From positions 1,140,828 through 1,204,827 of the forward strand of contig NZ_CP039865.1 of NCBI RefSeq assembly GCF_005160265.1: a stretch of 64,000 nucleotides of DNA, in the 5' to 3' direction. The notes beneath the pieces were generated by a model that was not told the origin of the DNA, ran no database searches, and saw only the letters and a list, made by a program, of their open reading frames with translations. Within the stretch, counting starts at the first letter, position 1. Each line of letters opens with the position of its first letter. Both the position numbers and the translations under genes were made by a program. Source of the stretch: Phreatobacter aquaticus. GTDB taxonomy: Bacteria; Pseudomonadota; Alphaproteobacteria; Rhizobiales; Phreatobacteraceae. Of this stretch, positions 26,078 through 34,391 are shown piece by piece.

Positions 26078-26461
26078 CTATTCGTCGTCCTGGCGGAACC
26101 GGTGCATCTGCCGCCGGTCAGACTTGGTCGGTCTGCCGCTGCCACGCTCCCGTTCGGCGACCGGCGAAGGCAGCTCCTCGCGCGGCGGCGGCTCGGGCGA
26201 CAGATCCTCATAGATCAGCTGCGCCTCGCTGAACGGGCCGCGTCGCTCGGCGAGCGACACGATCTTCAGCACCTTGATGCGGCTGTTCAGTCCAATTGTC
26301 AGAACATCGCCGATCCGCACCGCCTTGTGGGCCTGGTCGACCTTGATGCCGTTCAGCCGGACTGATCCGTCCTCACACAGTGTCGACGCCGCCGACCGGG
26401 TCTTCACCACCCGGGCGACCCAGAGCCATTTGTCGATGCGCAGCTTGGCCGTCTCGGTCAA
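26078..26461 (-). CDS. S4-domain RNA-binding protein (HslR-like)
   Basis: A 127-residue protein with an N-terminal S4 RNA-binding domain (RIDKWLWVARVVKTRSAA, VRLNGIKVDQAHKAVRIGD) and a charged C-terminal tail ending in RRQMHRFRQDDE. It resembles the ribosome-associated heat-shock protein Hsp15/HslR, which binds stalled 50S subunits. It lies 12 bases after the helicase gene on the same strand and is probably co-transcribed with it, giving a small RNA-metabolism unit. Confidence 0.9.
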   Translation of the reverse strand: MTETAKLRIDKWLWVARVVKTRSAASTLCEDGSVRLNGIKVDQAHKAVRIGDVLTIGLNSRIKVLKIVSLAERRGPFSEAQLIYEDLSPEPPPREELPSPVAERERGSGRPTKSDRRQMHRFRQDDE

Positions 26462-26473
26462 TCGACCCCCTGA

Positions 26474-29400
26474 TCAAGGCTTCTTCTGCATCGCCTCTTT
26501 CAGCGCGAGCAGCTTGGCGAAGGGCGAGTTCGGATCAGGCTCGCGCTCCTTGCGAGGCGCGCGCTCCGGCTGAACGATCCGGTTATCGGGACGGGCATCG
26601 CGCTGCGGACGATCGCCCTCGGGGCGCGGACCCTTGAAGCCGCCGGCATCCTTGAACTTGGAGAAGTCACGGCGGGGCGGACGGCCACCTTCGGGACGCG
26701 GACCTGCCTCGCCATCGCGCGGACGACCACGATGTTGACCGCCAGCGGGCTGACCTTCACGCGGCGGCCTCGCCTCACCGGCAGGACGGGGTTCACCGGG
26801 AGCTCGCGGTTCGCCAGACGGCTTGCCGTGACGCGGCCGGAAATCGCGACGCTGGCCCGGTTCACCGCCGGCACCGCGCTCGCCGCCCTTGCGGAAGTCG
26901 CGACGCGCCGGACGCTCGCCGTCCATGCGTCCACCCGGACGCCACACCTCAACCATGGCCGGCTCGGCCGGGGCAGCGGCGGCCTCTGCTGGTGCGGTCC
27001 CGGCATTGGCCAAGGCAATCTGTTCGACCGGCTCGCCTTCAGCCGCGGTGGCCGCAACCACCTCATCCTCTGCAACGGCCAAGGCGGGAGTTTCAGCGAT
27101 CTCCTCGACCGCAGCTGCAGGCTCGGTCGGCGCGGCAACCGGCTCGTCCGTCACAACGGGATCGAGGGACACCTCGACAGGGGCCTCTGTCGCCTCGACC
27201 GAAGCCTGGGCCTCAGCATCGCCGTCAACTGACTCTGCAAGCACGGGGTCAACCGGCTGGGCAGCTGCATCGGGCGTCGGGCCCACCTCGTCCGTTGCTG
27301 GCGCAACAATTGCCACAGGCTTCGGCACGGGCGCCGGACGCTTCTCCATGCGGTAGCCGAGGCCCTTCAGGATGGACGCGAAATCCTCGCCCGAACAGCC
27401 GACCAGCGAGGTCATCGAGACCGTCGTGGTGAAGCCGCCGCCCGGAAAATGTCCGGCCGGCTCAGGCGTCGCAGTGCCGGGACGCCAGGCAAGTGCTGGT
27501 CGGATGATGTCGGCAAGCCGCTCAAGAATGTCGACGCGCACGGCCCGTGGGCCAAGCGCCCGGAAGCCGACGAACCGGTACAGATCCTTGTCGATCTCCG
27601 GATCGACAGCGATCGAGGTCCGGCCCGACGCCGCGAGCGCCGGAAGCTCGGCGAGCCCCTTCGCCTCGAGCATGTCCTGCTTGAGCATGTGCAGCTGCAG
27701 CGCCAGGGCGCGCGGCGCCGGCTTGAGCGTTGCCGGCAGATAGATGTGATAGGCACCGAAGCGGACGCCGAGCTTGCGCAGGGCAGCCCGAGCCTCCTGG
27801 TCGAGTTGCTTAACGTCTTCGGCGATCTTCTGCCGCTCGATGACGCCGATGGCCTCGGCAAGTTGGAAGGCGACGCCGCGAGCAAGGCCTTGCAGTTCTT
27901 CCGACTTCTCCAGCGCCGTCACCGGACCCAGCAGCTTCTCGATCTGGGCATGGACCCAGAGATCGAGGCGCGCCTGAACCTGGTCGCGCGGTGCGCCGGT
28001 CAATTGCTCGTCGGCGAGGATGCGAATCCGCGGGCTGAGCACCTTGTCGCCCGCCGCGAGCTTGGCCACCGCCTCACCATGCCAGCGGATCGTCCCGTCA
28101 TTCGACAGGATGAACGCCTCGTCGCCCGAGCCCGAAAGCTTCTCGGCACGGCTGTCGATCTCGCTCGCCAGCGCTTTGGAAGCGGCAGCGCGCAGAGCCT
28201 TGCCGGCTTCCCCGTCGCCGGCCGCCGGGTCTGGCGCGAAGCGGAAGCCCTCGAGGCGTCCGACGTGCTGACCTTCGACGGTGACGTCGCCAGTCCTGGT
28301 GATCTCGGCTTCGAGCATGGTGTTTTCCCTAAGGCGCCGCATCAGCACGCTCGTCCTGCGATCGACAAAGCGTTGCGTCAAGCGTTCGTGAAGTGCATCG
28401 GATAATTTGTCTTCCACCCGGCGGGTCTCCGCCTGCCAGTGGACAGGGTCGTCGACCCAGTCTGGCCGGTTGGCCGCGAAGGTCCAAGTTCGGATATGAG
28501 CGATGCGGTTGGAAAGCGTATCGATGTCGCCATCGGTCCGATCCGCGAAGGCCACCTGCGAGGCGAGCCAATCCGAGGGAATGCGACCGGAACGACCGGT
28601 CAGATAGCCAAAAATGGTCACAACCAGGTCTGCATGGCTCGCCAGCGAGATGTTCCGGTAGTCCGGCATCAGGCAGGCATCCCACAATTGTGCGACCGCC
28701 GCCCGCCCAACGGCCCGGGTCCGCACCTCCTCATCGCGCAGCGCCAGGTCCAGAACACGCTGGTCTTCGGCGATCGGCGAACGGGTGAGTCCCGCCTCGT
28801 TCGGCAGGAGATCGAGGCTTTCGCGCAAGCGATCGACACTTGCGAAATCCAGATGGGTGTTGCGCCATTGCAGCACTTTCACGCCATCGAAGGAATGCGC
28901 CTCCAGCGCGTGGACGAGTTCATCCTCCAGCGGCGGACAGCGTCCGGTCGTGCCGAATGTGCCATCGCGGTTGGAGCGCCCGGCCCGGCCGGCAATCTGG
29001 GCAAACTCGACCGGGTTCAGGCGCCGGAACTGATAGCCGTCAAACTTGCGATCGCCGGCAAAGGCGACATGCTCGACATCGAGATTGAGGCCCATGCCGA
29101 TGGCATCGGTCGCAATCAGATAATCGACGTCGCCGGACTGGAAGATTTCAACCTGGGCATTGCGGGTGCGTGGGCTGAGGGAACCAAGCACGACGGCAGC
29201 ACCGCCGCGTTGACGCCGGATCAGCTCGGCGATCGCATAGACCTCGTCGGCCGAGAAGGCGACGATCGCCGAACGCCGGGGCAACCGGGTCAGCTTCTTC
29301 TCCCCGGCGAACAGGAGGTTCGAGAAACGCGGCCGGGTGACGATATTGGCGCCGGGGATCAGCTTCTCGATCAGGCCGCGCATGGTGGCGGCACCCAGCA

Positions 29401-29797
29401 GCATGGTTTCGTCGCGGCCGCGACGGTTGAGGATGCGGTCGGTGAAGACATGACCGCGCTCCAGATCGGAAGCGATCTGAATCTCGTCGATCGCCATGAA
29501 CGAAACATCGAGATCGAGCGGCATGGCCTCGACAGTCGAGACCCAGTAGCGCGCTCCCTGCGGCTTGATCTTCTCTTCGCCAGTGATCAGCGCCACGGCG
29601 CCAACGCCCGCCCGTGCCACCAGCTTGGAATAGACCTCGCGGGCGAGCAGGCGCAGGGGGAGACCGATGAGGCCCGAGGGATGGGCCAGCATCCGCTCGA
29701 TGGCGAGCGTGGTCTTGCCCGTATTAGTCGGGCCCAGCACTGCGGTGACCCCACGCCCGCGGAGGGCGGGGGGCAATGGCGGAAAGGAGAGCGTCAT
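26474..29797 (-). CDS. Suv3-like DEAD/DExH RNA helicase with long disordered tail
   Basis: A 1107-residue superfamily-2 helicase resembling mitochondrial Suv3. Walker A is GPTNTGKTT (about 22-30), with DEIQ as motif II (about 105-108). ATDAIGMGLNLD and the motif VI segment QIAGRAGR complete the second RecA domain, followed by Suv3-type C-terminal domains to about residue 820. After that the chain becomes low complexity: residues 821-950 are Ala/Pro/Glu-rich and acidic, 951-1090 are rich in Arg/Gly/Pro and basic, and the last 17 residues (NSPFAKLLALKEAM) look conserved. Start 29797 is where similarity begins; an in-frame extension of 46 residues overlaps the inverted repeat upstream. Co-transcribed with the S4 protein. 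Confidence 0.87.
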   Translation of the reverse strand: MTLSFPPLPPALRGRGVTAVLGPTNTGKTTLAIERMLAHPSGLIGLPLRLLAREVYSKLVARAGVGAVALITGEEKIKPQGARYWVSTVEAMPLDLDVSFMAIDEIQIASDLERGHVFTDRILNRRGRDETMLLGAATMRGLIEKLIPGANIVTRPRFSNLLFAGEKKLTRLPRRSAIVAFSADEVYAIAELIRRQRGGAAVVLGSLSPRTRNAQVEIFQSGDVDYLIATDAIGMGLNLDVEHVAFAGDRKFDGYQFRRLNPVEFAQIAGRAGRSNRDGTFGTTGRCPPLEDELVHALEAHSFDGVKVLQWRNTHLDFASVDRLRESLDLLPNEAGLTRSPIAEDQRVLDLALRDEEVRTRAVGRAAVAQLWDACLMPDYRNISLASHADLVVTIFGYLTGRSGRIPSDWLASQVAFADRTDGDIDTLSNRIAHIRTWTFAANRPDWVDDPVHWQAETRRVEDKLSDALHERLTQRFVDRRTSVLMRRLRENTMLEAEITRTGDVTVEGQHVGRLEGFRFAPDPAAGDGEAGKALRAAASKALASEIDSRAEKLSGSGDEAFILSNDGTIRWHGEAVAKLAAGDKVLSPRIRILADEQLTGAPRDQVQARLDLWVHAQIEKLLGPVTALEKSEELQGLARGVAFQLAEAIGVIERQKIAEDVKQLDQEARAALRKLGVRFGAYHIYLPATLKPAPRALALQLHMLKQDMLEAKGLAELPALAASGRTSIAVDPEIDKDLYRFVGFRALGPRAVRVDILERLADIIRPALAWRPGTATPEPAGHFPGGGFTTTVSMTSLVGCSGEDFASILKGLGYRMEKRPAPVPKPVAIVAPATDEVGPTPDAAAQPVDPVLAESVDGDAEAQASVEATEAPVEVSLDPVVTDEPVAAPTEPAAAVEEIAETPALAVAEDEVVAATAAEGEPVEQIALANAGTAPAEAAAAPAEPAMVEVWRPGGRMDGERPARRDFRKGGERGAGGEPGQRRDFRPRHGKPSGEPRAPGEPRPAGEARPPREGQPAGGQHRGRPRDGEAGPRPEGGRPPRRDFSKFKDAGGFKGPRPEGDRPQRDARPDNRIVQPERAPRKEREPDPNSPFAKLLALKEAMQKKP

Positions 29798-29884
29798 TCG
29801 GTAAGACCTGTACCACGCCGGCACCACAGGTGGGTGACAATTCGGCACCGGCGGATGCCGGCATTCATCCTGCGAACGGGAGGG

Positions 29885-29933
29885 GAACGAATCGGGCCCG
29901 AATCGCTGACTCTGCGTGAGTCCCGATTCGTTC
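29885..29933. repeat. 49-bp nested inverted repeat upstream of the helicase
   Basis: GAACGAATCGGG (29885-29896) and CCCGATTCGTTC (29922-29933) are a perfect 12-bp inverted repeat. Inside it GACTC-TGCGT-GAGTC (29908-29922) forms a second hairpin, and TCGGGCCCGA is a third palindrome. No T run flanks it. It could be a protein-binding array or a cruciform; function unknown. Confidence 0.6.
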
Positions 29934-30117
29934 ACGTCTAGATGTGGTGGTGGAGAGTCCTGGCACCCACAGACGGAGTCTTGTCGCGGGGCTTACCGAG
30001 TCCGGAAGGCGTCGCGAGACAGTCATTATCGTCAATCAATAGTTAACACTGGCACCTGAGACGATTGGCGTCATGGCTGACCATCCCGCTAGACTCACGG
30101 CCCCGGGCACAAGACTC
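29889..30117. promoter_or_regulatory. Cluster of ten GANTC (CcrM) sites in a non-coding region
   Basis: GANTC occurs at 29889, 29900, 29908, 29918, 29925, 29955, 29976, 29998, 30092 and 30113, ten times in 229 bases where about one is expected by chance. GANTC is the methylation site of the cell-cycle methyltransferase CcrM. The cluster fills the 365-base gap between the helicase start and the 3' end of the kinase gene, and no gene was seen in that gap. Confidence 0.65.
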
Positions 30118-30162
30118 CGGGCGAGCGCAGGGAAGCGTCCGAAAACCATGTCAGGTTCACTG

Positions 30163-32142
30163 TCACGAGCGGCGCGCAAGCCCGCCGACGGTCTCCAGGA
30201 TGTGTCGCACCTCGGCGAGCCCGAACGGCTTTTCCATCATGGGAATCTGGCCATTGTCGGCCTTGCGCTGAATGGCACCCGGCCCCTCCACCGCATCGCC
30301 GGTCATGATCACCACCCGGTTGGCGAGCGCCGGATTGATCGCCACCAGACGGTCGCGGAACCTCAGACCATCGGTGCCGGGCATCCGCAGGTCGACGAAG
30401 GCCAGATCGGCGGCCATCACCGCCGCCTGGTCCAGCGTCTCGGCGGAATGCTGGATCGGCACCACGTCATGGCCGAGCAGCTCCAGCATTTCCGCGAGAC
30501 TGTCGCGCACATCGGTCTCGTCATCGATCACCAGAATTGAAAGTGCCGGCGATGCGACGATTCCCGCGGCGACCGCTCTGCCCTCTTGTGTCTCTGCCGG
30601 CAGCCGGACTGTGAACCGCGCGCCACCCTGGTCGCTTCGACCCAACGTGATGGTGCCTCCGTGGGATTCCACGACGGTGCGGCAGATCGACAGGCCGATA
30701 CCCGTACCGACGCCTGCCGGCTTGGTGGTGAAATAGGGCTCGAAAATGCGCTCGGCGAGCGCATCGGGAACGCCCGCGCCATTGTCCGAAATCTCGATGA
30801 TGGCGAAGCCCGGCTCCGTCCGCGTGGTGAGGCCGATCCGGCGTGGCTCGGGCCTGTCGGTCAAGGCATGCTGGGCATTGATGATGAGATTGGCGATCAC
30901 CTGACCAAGGAAATCGTGGTCGGCCATGATCTTCGGCAGAGCGGGATCGAGTACCTGATCGACGGTGATGCCATGGGTGCGCAGGCCGTAGCCAAGCATG
31001 TCCACGCTCGCCTTGACGAGATCGTTGAGGTCGGTGGGCTCTCGCTTTTCCGGTCGCTGGCGCGCCATGGCAAGGAAGCTCTTCACGATCCGACCAGACC
31101 GTTCGGCCGCCGCATGGATGCGCTCCGCCCGCCGCTTGATCTCGGGGCTCGGGGCGGTTTCGACCAGCAAGGTCGACTGGGCAACCAGGATTGCCAGCGG
31201 GTTATTCAACTCGTGGGCGACGCCGGCGAGCAGCGACCCCATGGCCGAGAGCTTCTCCGCCTGGTGAAGCCTGTCGCGTTGGGCGGCAAGCAGGGCCTCA
31301 GCATGGCGCGCGGCGGTGAGATCGCGCAGATGCGCGGTGAATACTCGGCGCAGGGGTAGCCGGATCTCGGAAATGGTCATCTCGACCGGCAGGACGGAGC
31401 CGTCGCGGCGCAGGGCATCGACCTGGATGCGTTTGTCCAGCACTCGGCTGATGCCGGAGGCCTTGTAGCGGGCCATGCCGGCCGCATGGGCGCCGCGCGA
31501 CGACTCCGGTACAATGAGTTCGGCGATCGACCGCCCGATGGCCTCTTGCCGCGAATAGCCGAAGGTCTCCACCGCCGCCGGGTTCAGATCCTCAAGCAAA
31601 CCTTCCTCGTCGACCACGACGATCGGATCGAGGGAGGTCGCAAGGATCGCGCTGGAAACAGCCTCGCGCGCATTCAGTGCCGCGACCTGCTCCTCGAGCG
31701 CCTCCTCGCGCAGTTTCAGATCGGTCGTGTCGCGAATGAAGGCGATGTAGCCCACGAGTGCACCGTCATGGGTGATGCAAGGCGAGTAGATCTGCTCGAC
31801 AAAGCGCCGGAGCCCGTTCGGATAAACCGCCCAGTCGCTCCATTGCACGGCACGGCCGGCTTTCAGCTCATCAACCAGCGGCGCGGCGCGATCGGCGATC
31901 ACATCGCCGACAATCTCGCGATAGGACCGTCCGACAATGTCCTCCAGCCGGTAGCCGAGCAGATCGAGCGCCTGCCGGTTGGCATAGACATAGCGGTGGT
32001 CGGCATCCTGGGCCGTCACGCGCGCCGGGATGGCATCGAACAGGCGCGCCAGGATGGCCGGATCCAGCCGGCCGGCAGGCGCCAGCACCTTGTCGTCGAA
32101 CATGTCCGCGAAAAGCGGGCCGGCGCTGCTGGCTTCCGCCAT
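30163..32142 (-). CDS. Soluble hybrid histidine kinase (PAS-PAS-HisKA-HATPase-REC)
   Basis: A 659-residue cytoplasmic sensor kinase without transmembrane segments. PAS domains lie at about 30-145 and 160-280, and the H box GVAHELNNP carries His310 (NtrB-like subfamily). The ATPase domain ends with FTTKPAGVGTGIGLSI near 470-486. The receiver domain is at about 534-650 with phosphoacceptor Asp584 in FVDLRMPG and Lys in MEKPF. It is closely similar from the second PAS onward to the kinase at 34392-36698, so the two are paralogues. It lies 2 bases downstream of an OmpR-type regulator on the same strand, its probable partner. The signal is unknown; no haem- or flavin-binding motif was identified in the PAS domains. 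Confidence 0.92.
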   Translation of the reverse strand: MAEASSAGPLFADMFDDKVLAPAGRLDPAILARLFDAIPARVTAQDADHRYVYANRQALDLLGYRLEDIVGRSYREIVGDVIADRAAPLVDELKAGRAVQWSDWAVYPNGLRRFVEQIYSPCITHDGALVGYIAFIRDTTDLKLREEALEEQVAALNAREAVSSAILATSLDPIVVVDEEGLLEDLNPAAVETFGYSRQEAIGRSIAELIVPESSRGAHAAGMARYKASGISRVLDKRIQVDALRRDGSVLPVEMTISEIRLPLRRVFTAHLRDLTAARHAEALLAAQRDRLHQAEKLSAMGSLLAGVAHELNNPLAILVAQSTLLVETAPSPEIKRRAERIHAAAERSGRIVKSFLAMARQRPEKREPTDLNDLVKASVDMLGYGLRTHGITVDQVLDPALPKIMADHDFLGQVIANLIINAQHALTDRPEPRRIGLTTRTEPGFAIIEISDNGAGVPDALAERIFEPYFTTKPAGVGTGIGLSICRTVVESHGGTITLGRSDQGGARFTVRLPAETQEGRAVAAGIVASPALSILVIDDETDVRDSLAEMLELLGHDVVPIQHSAETLDQAAVMAADLAFVDLRMPGTDGLRFRDRLVAINPALANRVVIMTGDAVEGPGAIQRKADNGQIPMMEKPFGLAEVRHILETVGGLARRS

Positions 32143-32144
32143 CC

Positions 32145-32873
32145 TCAGGCCCCGTTTGGCACGAAGACATAGCCTTCGCCACGCACGGTCTTGATGAAGC
32201 GGGGATGCTCCGCGTCCGGCTCGATCTTCTTGCGCAACCGGGTCACCCGGATGTCGATAGAGCGATCGCTTTCATCGGCACTGCGGCCATGGGCGAACTC
32301 CTGCAACTGTCCGCGCGACAAAACGCGATTCGGCCGTGTCGCCAGGGCTTGCAGCAGGTCGAACTCCATAGCTGTGAGATCGATCGGCGCGCCAGCCGCG
32401 TCAACCAGACGCCGCGCGTCGAGGTCGAGCGTCAGTGTGCCGAACTTCAGGCTCCTGCCCTCCTGAAGCACCGCCTGTGGGGCCGTTGCCTGACCATTGG
32501 CCGGTGCCGCCTTGACCCGCCGGAGCACGCTCTTGATGCGGGCAAGCAGTTCGCGAAGTTCATAAGGCTTCACCAGATAATCGTCCGCGCCGATCTCCAG
32601 ACCGACGATGCGATCGATCGGCCGGCCGGCCGCCGTCGCCATGATGATCCCGGTCTGGCGTGTCTTGCGGATGAAGCGCGCGAGCGAGAGGCCGTCCTCT
32701 CCGGGCATGGCGATGTCGAGGATTGCGACATCGATGGCCTTGCCAACCGACTCCTCGCGGAAGACCTGGGCATTGCGGTAGGACAGAACGTCGAAACCCT
32801 GGAGTTCCAGATATTCCGCGACCGCCTCACGCAGGTGTTCTTCGTCATCAACGATCGCGACCGTCGTCTTCAT
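32145..32873 (-). CDS. OmpR-family response regulator
   Basis: A 242-residue two-domain regulator. The receiver (2-120) has DDEE at 9-12, phosphoacceptor Asp in AILDIAMPGEDG near 53 and Lys in VKPYELRELLARI near 102. The winged-helix DNA-binding domain (about 140-240) has the recognition-helix segment SIDIRVTRLRKKIEPD and the wing TVRGEGYVF. Its stop is 2 bases before the start of the soluble hybrid kinase, indicating an operon and a cognate pair. It is divergent from another OmpR-type regulator 113 bases away. Confidence 0.93.
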   Translation of the reverse strand: MKTTVAIVDDEEHLREAVAEYLELQGFDVLSYRNAQVFREESVGKAIDVAILDIAMPGEDGLSLARFIRKTRQTGIIMATAAGRPIDRIVGLEIGADDYLVKPYELRELLARIKSVLRRVKAAPANGQATAPQAVLQEGRSLKFGTLTLDLDARRLVDAAGAPIDLTAMEFDLLQALATRPNRVLSRGQLQEFAHGRSADESDRSIDIRVTRLRKKIEPDAEHPRFIKTVRGEGYVFVPNGA

Positions 32874-32940
32874 GCGTTCTGCCCTTGCCTCTTCGCGGAC
32901 AATGATGACATTGCCCTTGGCTGCACACTAGGATGAATCA

Positions 32941-32965
32941 TCGCGACAGCTTCTGACGGTCGCGA
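32941..32965. repeat. Inverted repeat between divergent response regulators
   Basis: TCGCGAC-N11-GTCGCGA lies in the 113-base gap between the two divergent OmpR-type genes, 22 bases before the start of the plus-strand gene. It could be a regulator-binding site serving either promoter. Confidence 0.35.
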
Positions 32966-32986
32966 ATGCATTGGGAAGGCTGTCAC

Positions 32987-33700
32987 ATGGCGCGACGCGG
33001 CCGCATCGCGGTGCTGGACGACGAACCCGATTGGGTTGACGCCGTCGAGGAATACCTGGTCGATCTTGGCTACGACGTGGACCGGCTGGCGGCCGCCTGG
33101 GAACTTGAGCCCTATCTCGCCCGCGAAAAGCCCGACCTGATCATTCTCGATCTCGGCCTGCCTGGCGAAAGCGGGATCGACATCCTGATCCGCACCGATC
33201 TCGCCAGCGACGTCGCGGTCCTGGTTCTGACCGGCAATCCCGACCCCGTTGACCGTGTCCTGGGCCTCGAGCTCGGCGCCGACGACTACGTCCAGAAACC
33301 GGTAGAGCTGCGCGAATTGGCCGCCCGCGTGGCTGGCATCCTGCAACGCCGGCTCGGGCGGCGTCGCAACCTCGTGGTGTTCGAGAGCTCGTCGGTCGAT
33401 CTCGTCGCCGCCCGCGTCCTGAAGGCTGACGGTTCCACTGAACGCCTGTCGGCCGGCGAGGTCGCGCTGATCCGAGCTTTTGCCGACAATCCCGGCAAGG
33501 TGCTGACGCGCGAGGAAATCATGGAAAAGGCGCCGGCCGAGGACGAGGAAGCCTTCGACCGCGCGATCGATTCGCGCATTGCCCGGCTTCGCCGCAAGCT
33601 CGACACCGAAGCCATCCGCACGGTGCGCGGCCATGGCTATGTCTTCGACCTGCCCGCCCATGCCGGCGAGCCAACACAATCGCCCGCCGGGAACGGCTGA
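32987..33700 (+). CDS. OmpR-family response regulator
   Basis: A 237-residue regulator. The receiver domain has DDEPD near residue 12, phosphoacceptor Asp in IILDLGLPGESG near 54, Thr in LVLTGN and Lys in VQKPVEL. It is followed by a winged-helix domain with RAIDSRIARLRRKLD and TVRGHGYVFDL. GGGAAGG precedes the ATG by 7 bases; an upstream in-frame ATG has no ribosome site. It has no kinase on its own strand. The paralogous kinases on either side (30163-32142 and 34392-36698) are candidate partners. Confidence 0.92.
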   Translation: MARRGRIAVLDDEPDWVDAVEEYLVDLGYDVDRLAAAWELEPYLAREKPDLIILDLGLPGESGIDILIRTDLASDVAVLVLTGNPDPVDRVLGLELGADDYVQKPVELRELAARVAGILQRRLGRRRNLVVFESSSVDLVAARVLKADGSTERLSAGEVALIRAFADNPGKVLTREEIMEKAPAEDEEAFDRAIDSRIARLRRKLDTEAIRTVRGHGYVFDLPAHAGEPTQSPAGNG

Positions 33701-33839
33701 ATCGGCCCGCATTCGGGCGTCATCGGGGGCGGTGGCGGCGATTGCGATCATGGATACCTGCTTCGGTTGGCCGGACATTGGACAGCGCACCTGCGCGCGC
33801 TGATGTCGCCGCATTGATCCTGTTGTTTCAGCAAGCGAT

Positions 33840-33881
33840 CGTCGCCCGGTAGGCGGAAACGTTGGAAACGGGCGGGCGACG
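33840..33881. repeat. Hairpin upstream of the globin gene
   Basis: CGTCGCCCG (33840-33848) and CGGGCGACG (33873-33881) form a perfect 9-bp stem about 70 bases before the globin start. The loop contains the direct repeat GGAAACG-TT-GGAAACG. No T run follows. It may be a leader structure or an operator. Confidence 0.4.
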
Positions 33882-33950
33882 CGGTCGGCATCGGGTTGAA
33901 GGCGAACGAGACGACAAAGGGAGCCATCCTCAGTCCCGAAAAGGTTCGCC

Positions 33951-34382
33951 ATGACACCCGCCCAGATCGCCGTTGTCCGCCAGCAGTTCGGCATGATCGC
34001 GCCGCAGAAGGACGTCTTCGCGGCCTTGTTTTACGACAAGCTGTTCGATTCCGATCCGATGCTGCGGCCGATGTTTCCTGCCGACATGCGCCCTCAGCGG
34101 GCCAAGCTCATTCAGGCACTTGCCCACGTCATCCTGTCGCTCGACAATCTCGGGGCGGTTCTGGACGATGTGCGGTCTCTTGGCATGCGCCATGCGGCCT
34201 ACGGGGTCGAAGCCAACCATTATGCGCTGGTGGGCGAAACGTTGCTGGCGGCCCTCGCTGAAACACTTGGTGCGCGGTTCGATGCCAAAGCGGAAGCCGC
34301 CTGGGCGCTGGCCTACGGCATCGTCTCGGATGCCATGATCGAAGCGGCGGCGGACTTGCAGTCACGGCAGGCAGCCGAGTGA
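33951..34382 (+). CDS. Single-domain globin (bacterial haemoglobin type)
   Basis: A 143-residue globin of the Vitreoscilla haemoglobin/flavohaemoglobin head type. The order of helices fits, with FYDKLFDSDPMLRPMFP (B-C-D), QRAKLIQALAHVI (E) and RHAAYGVEANHYALVGETLL (F-G). The His in the last segment is the expected proximal haem ligand. There is no reductase domain. Such proteins bind O2 or NO. It lies between a response regulator upstream and a convergent sensor kinase 9 bases downstream, which hints at a link between gas binding and signalling, but this is context only. Confidence 0.85.
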   Translation: MTPAQIAVVRQQFGMIAPQKDVFAALFYDKLFDSDPMLRPMFPADMRPQRAKLIQALAHVILSLDNLGAVLDDVRSLGMRHAAYGVEANHYALVGETLLAALAETLGARFDAKAEAAWALAYGIVSDAMIEAAADLQSRQAAE

Positions 34383-34391
34383 AATCGATCA

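Noticed and set aside
28439-29941. A 500-codon open frame opposite the helicase gene
   Set aside because: Antisense shadow of the clear helicase frame; no family similarity.
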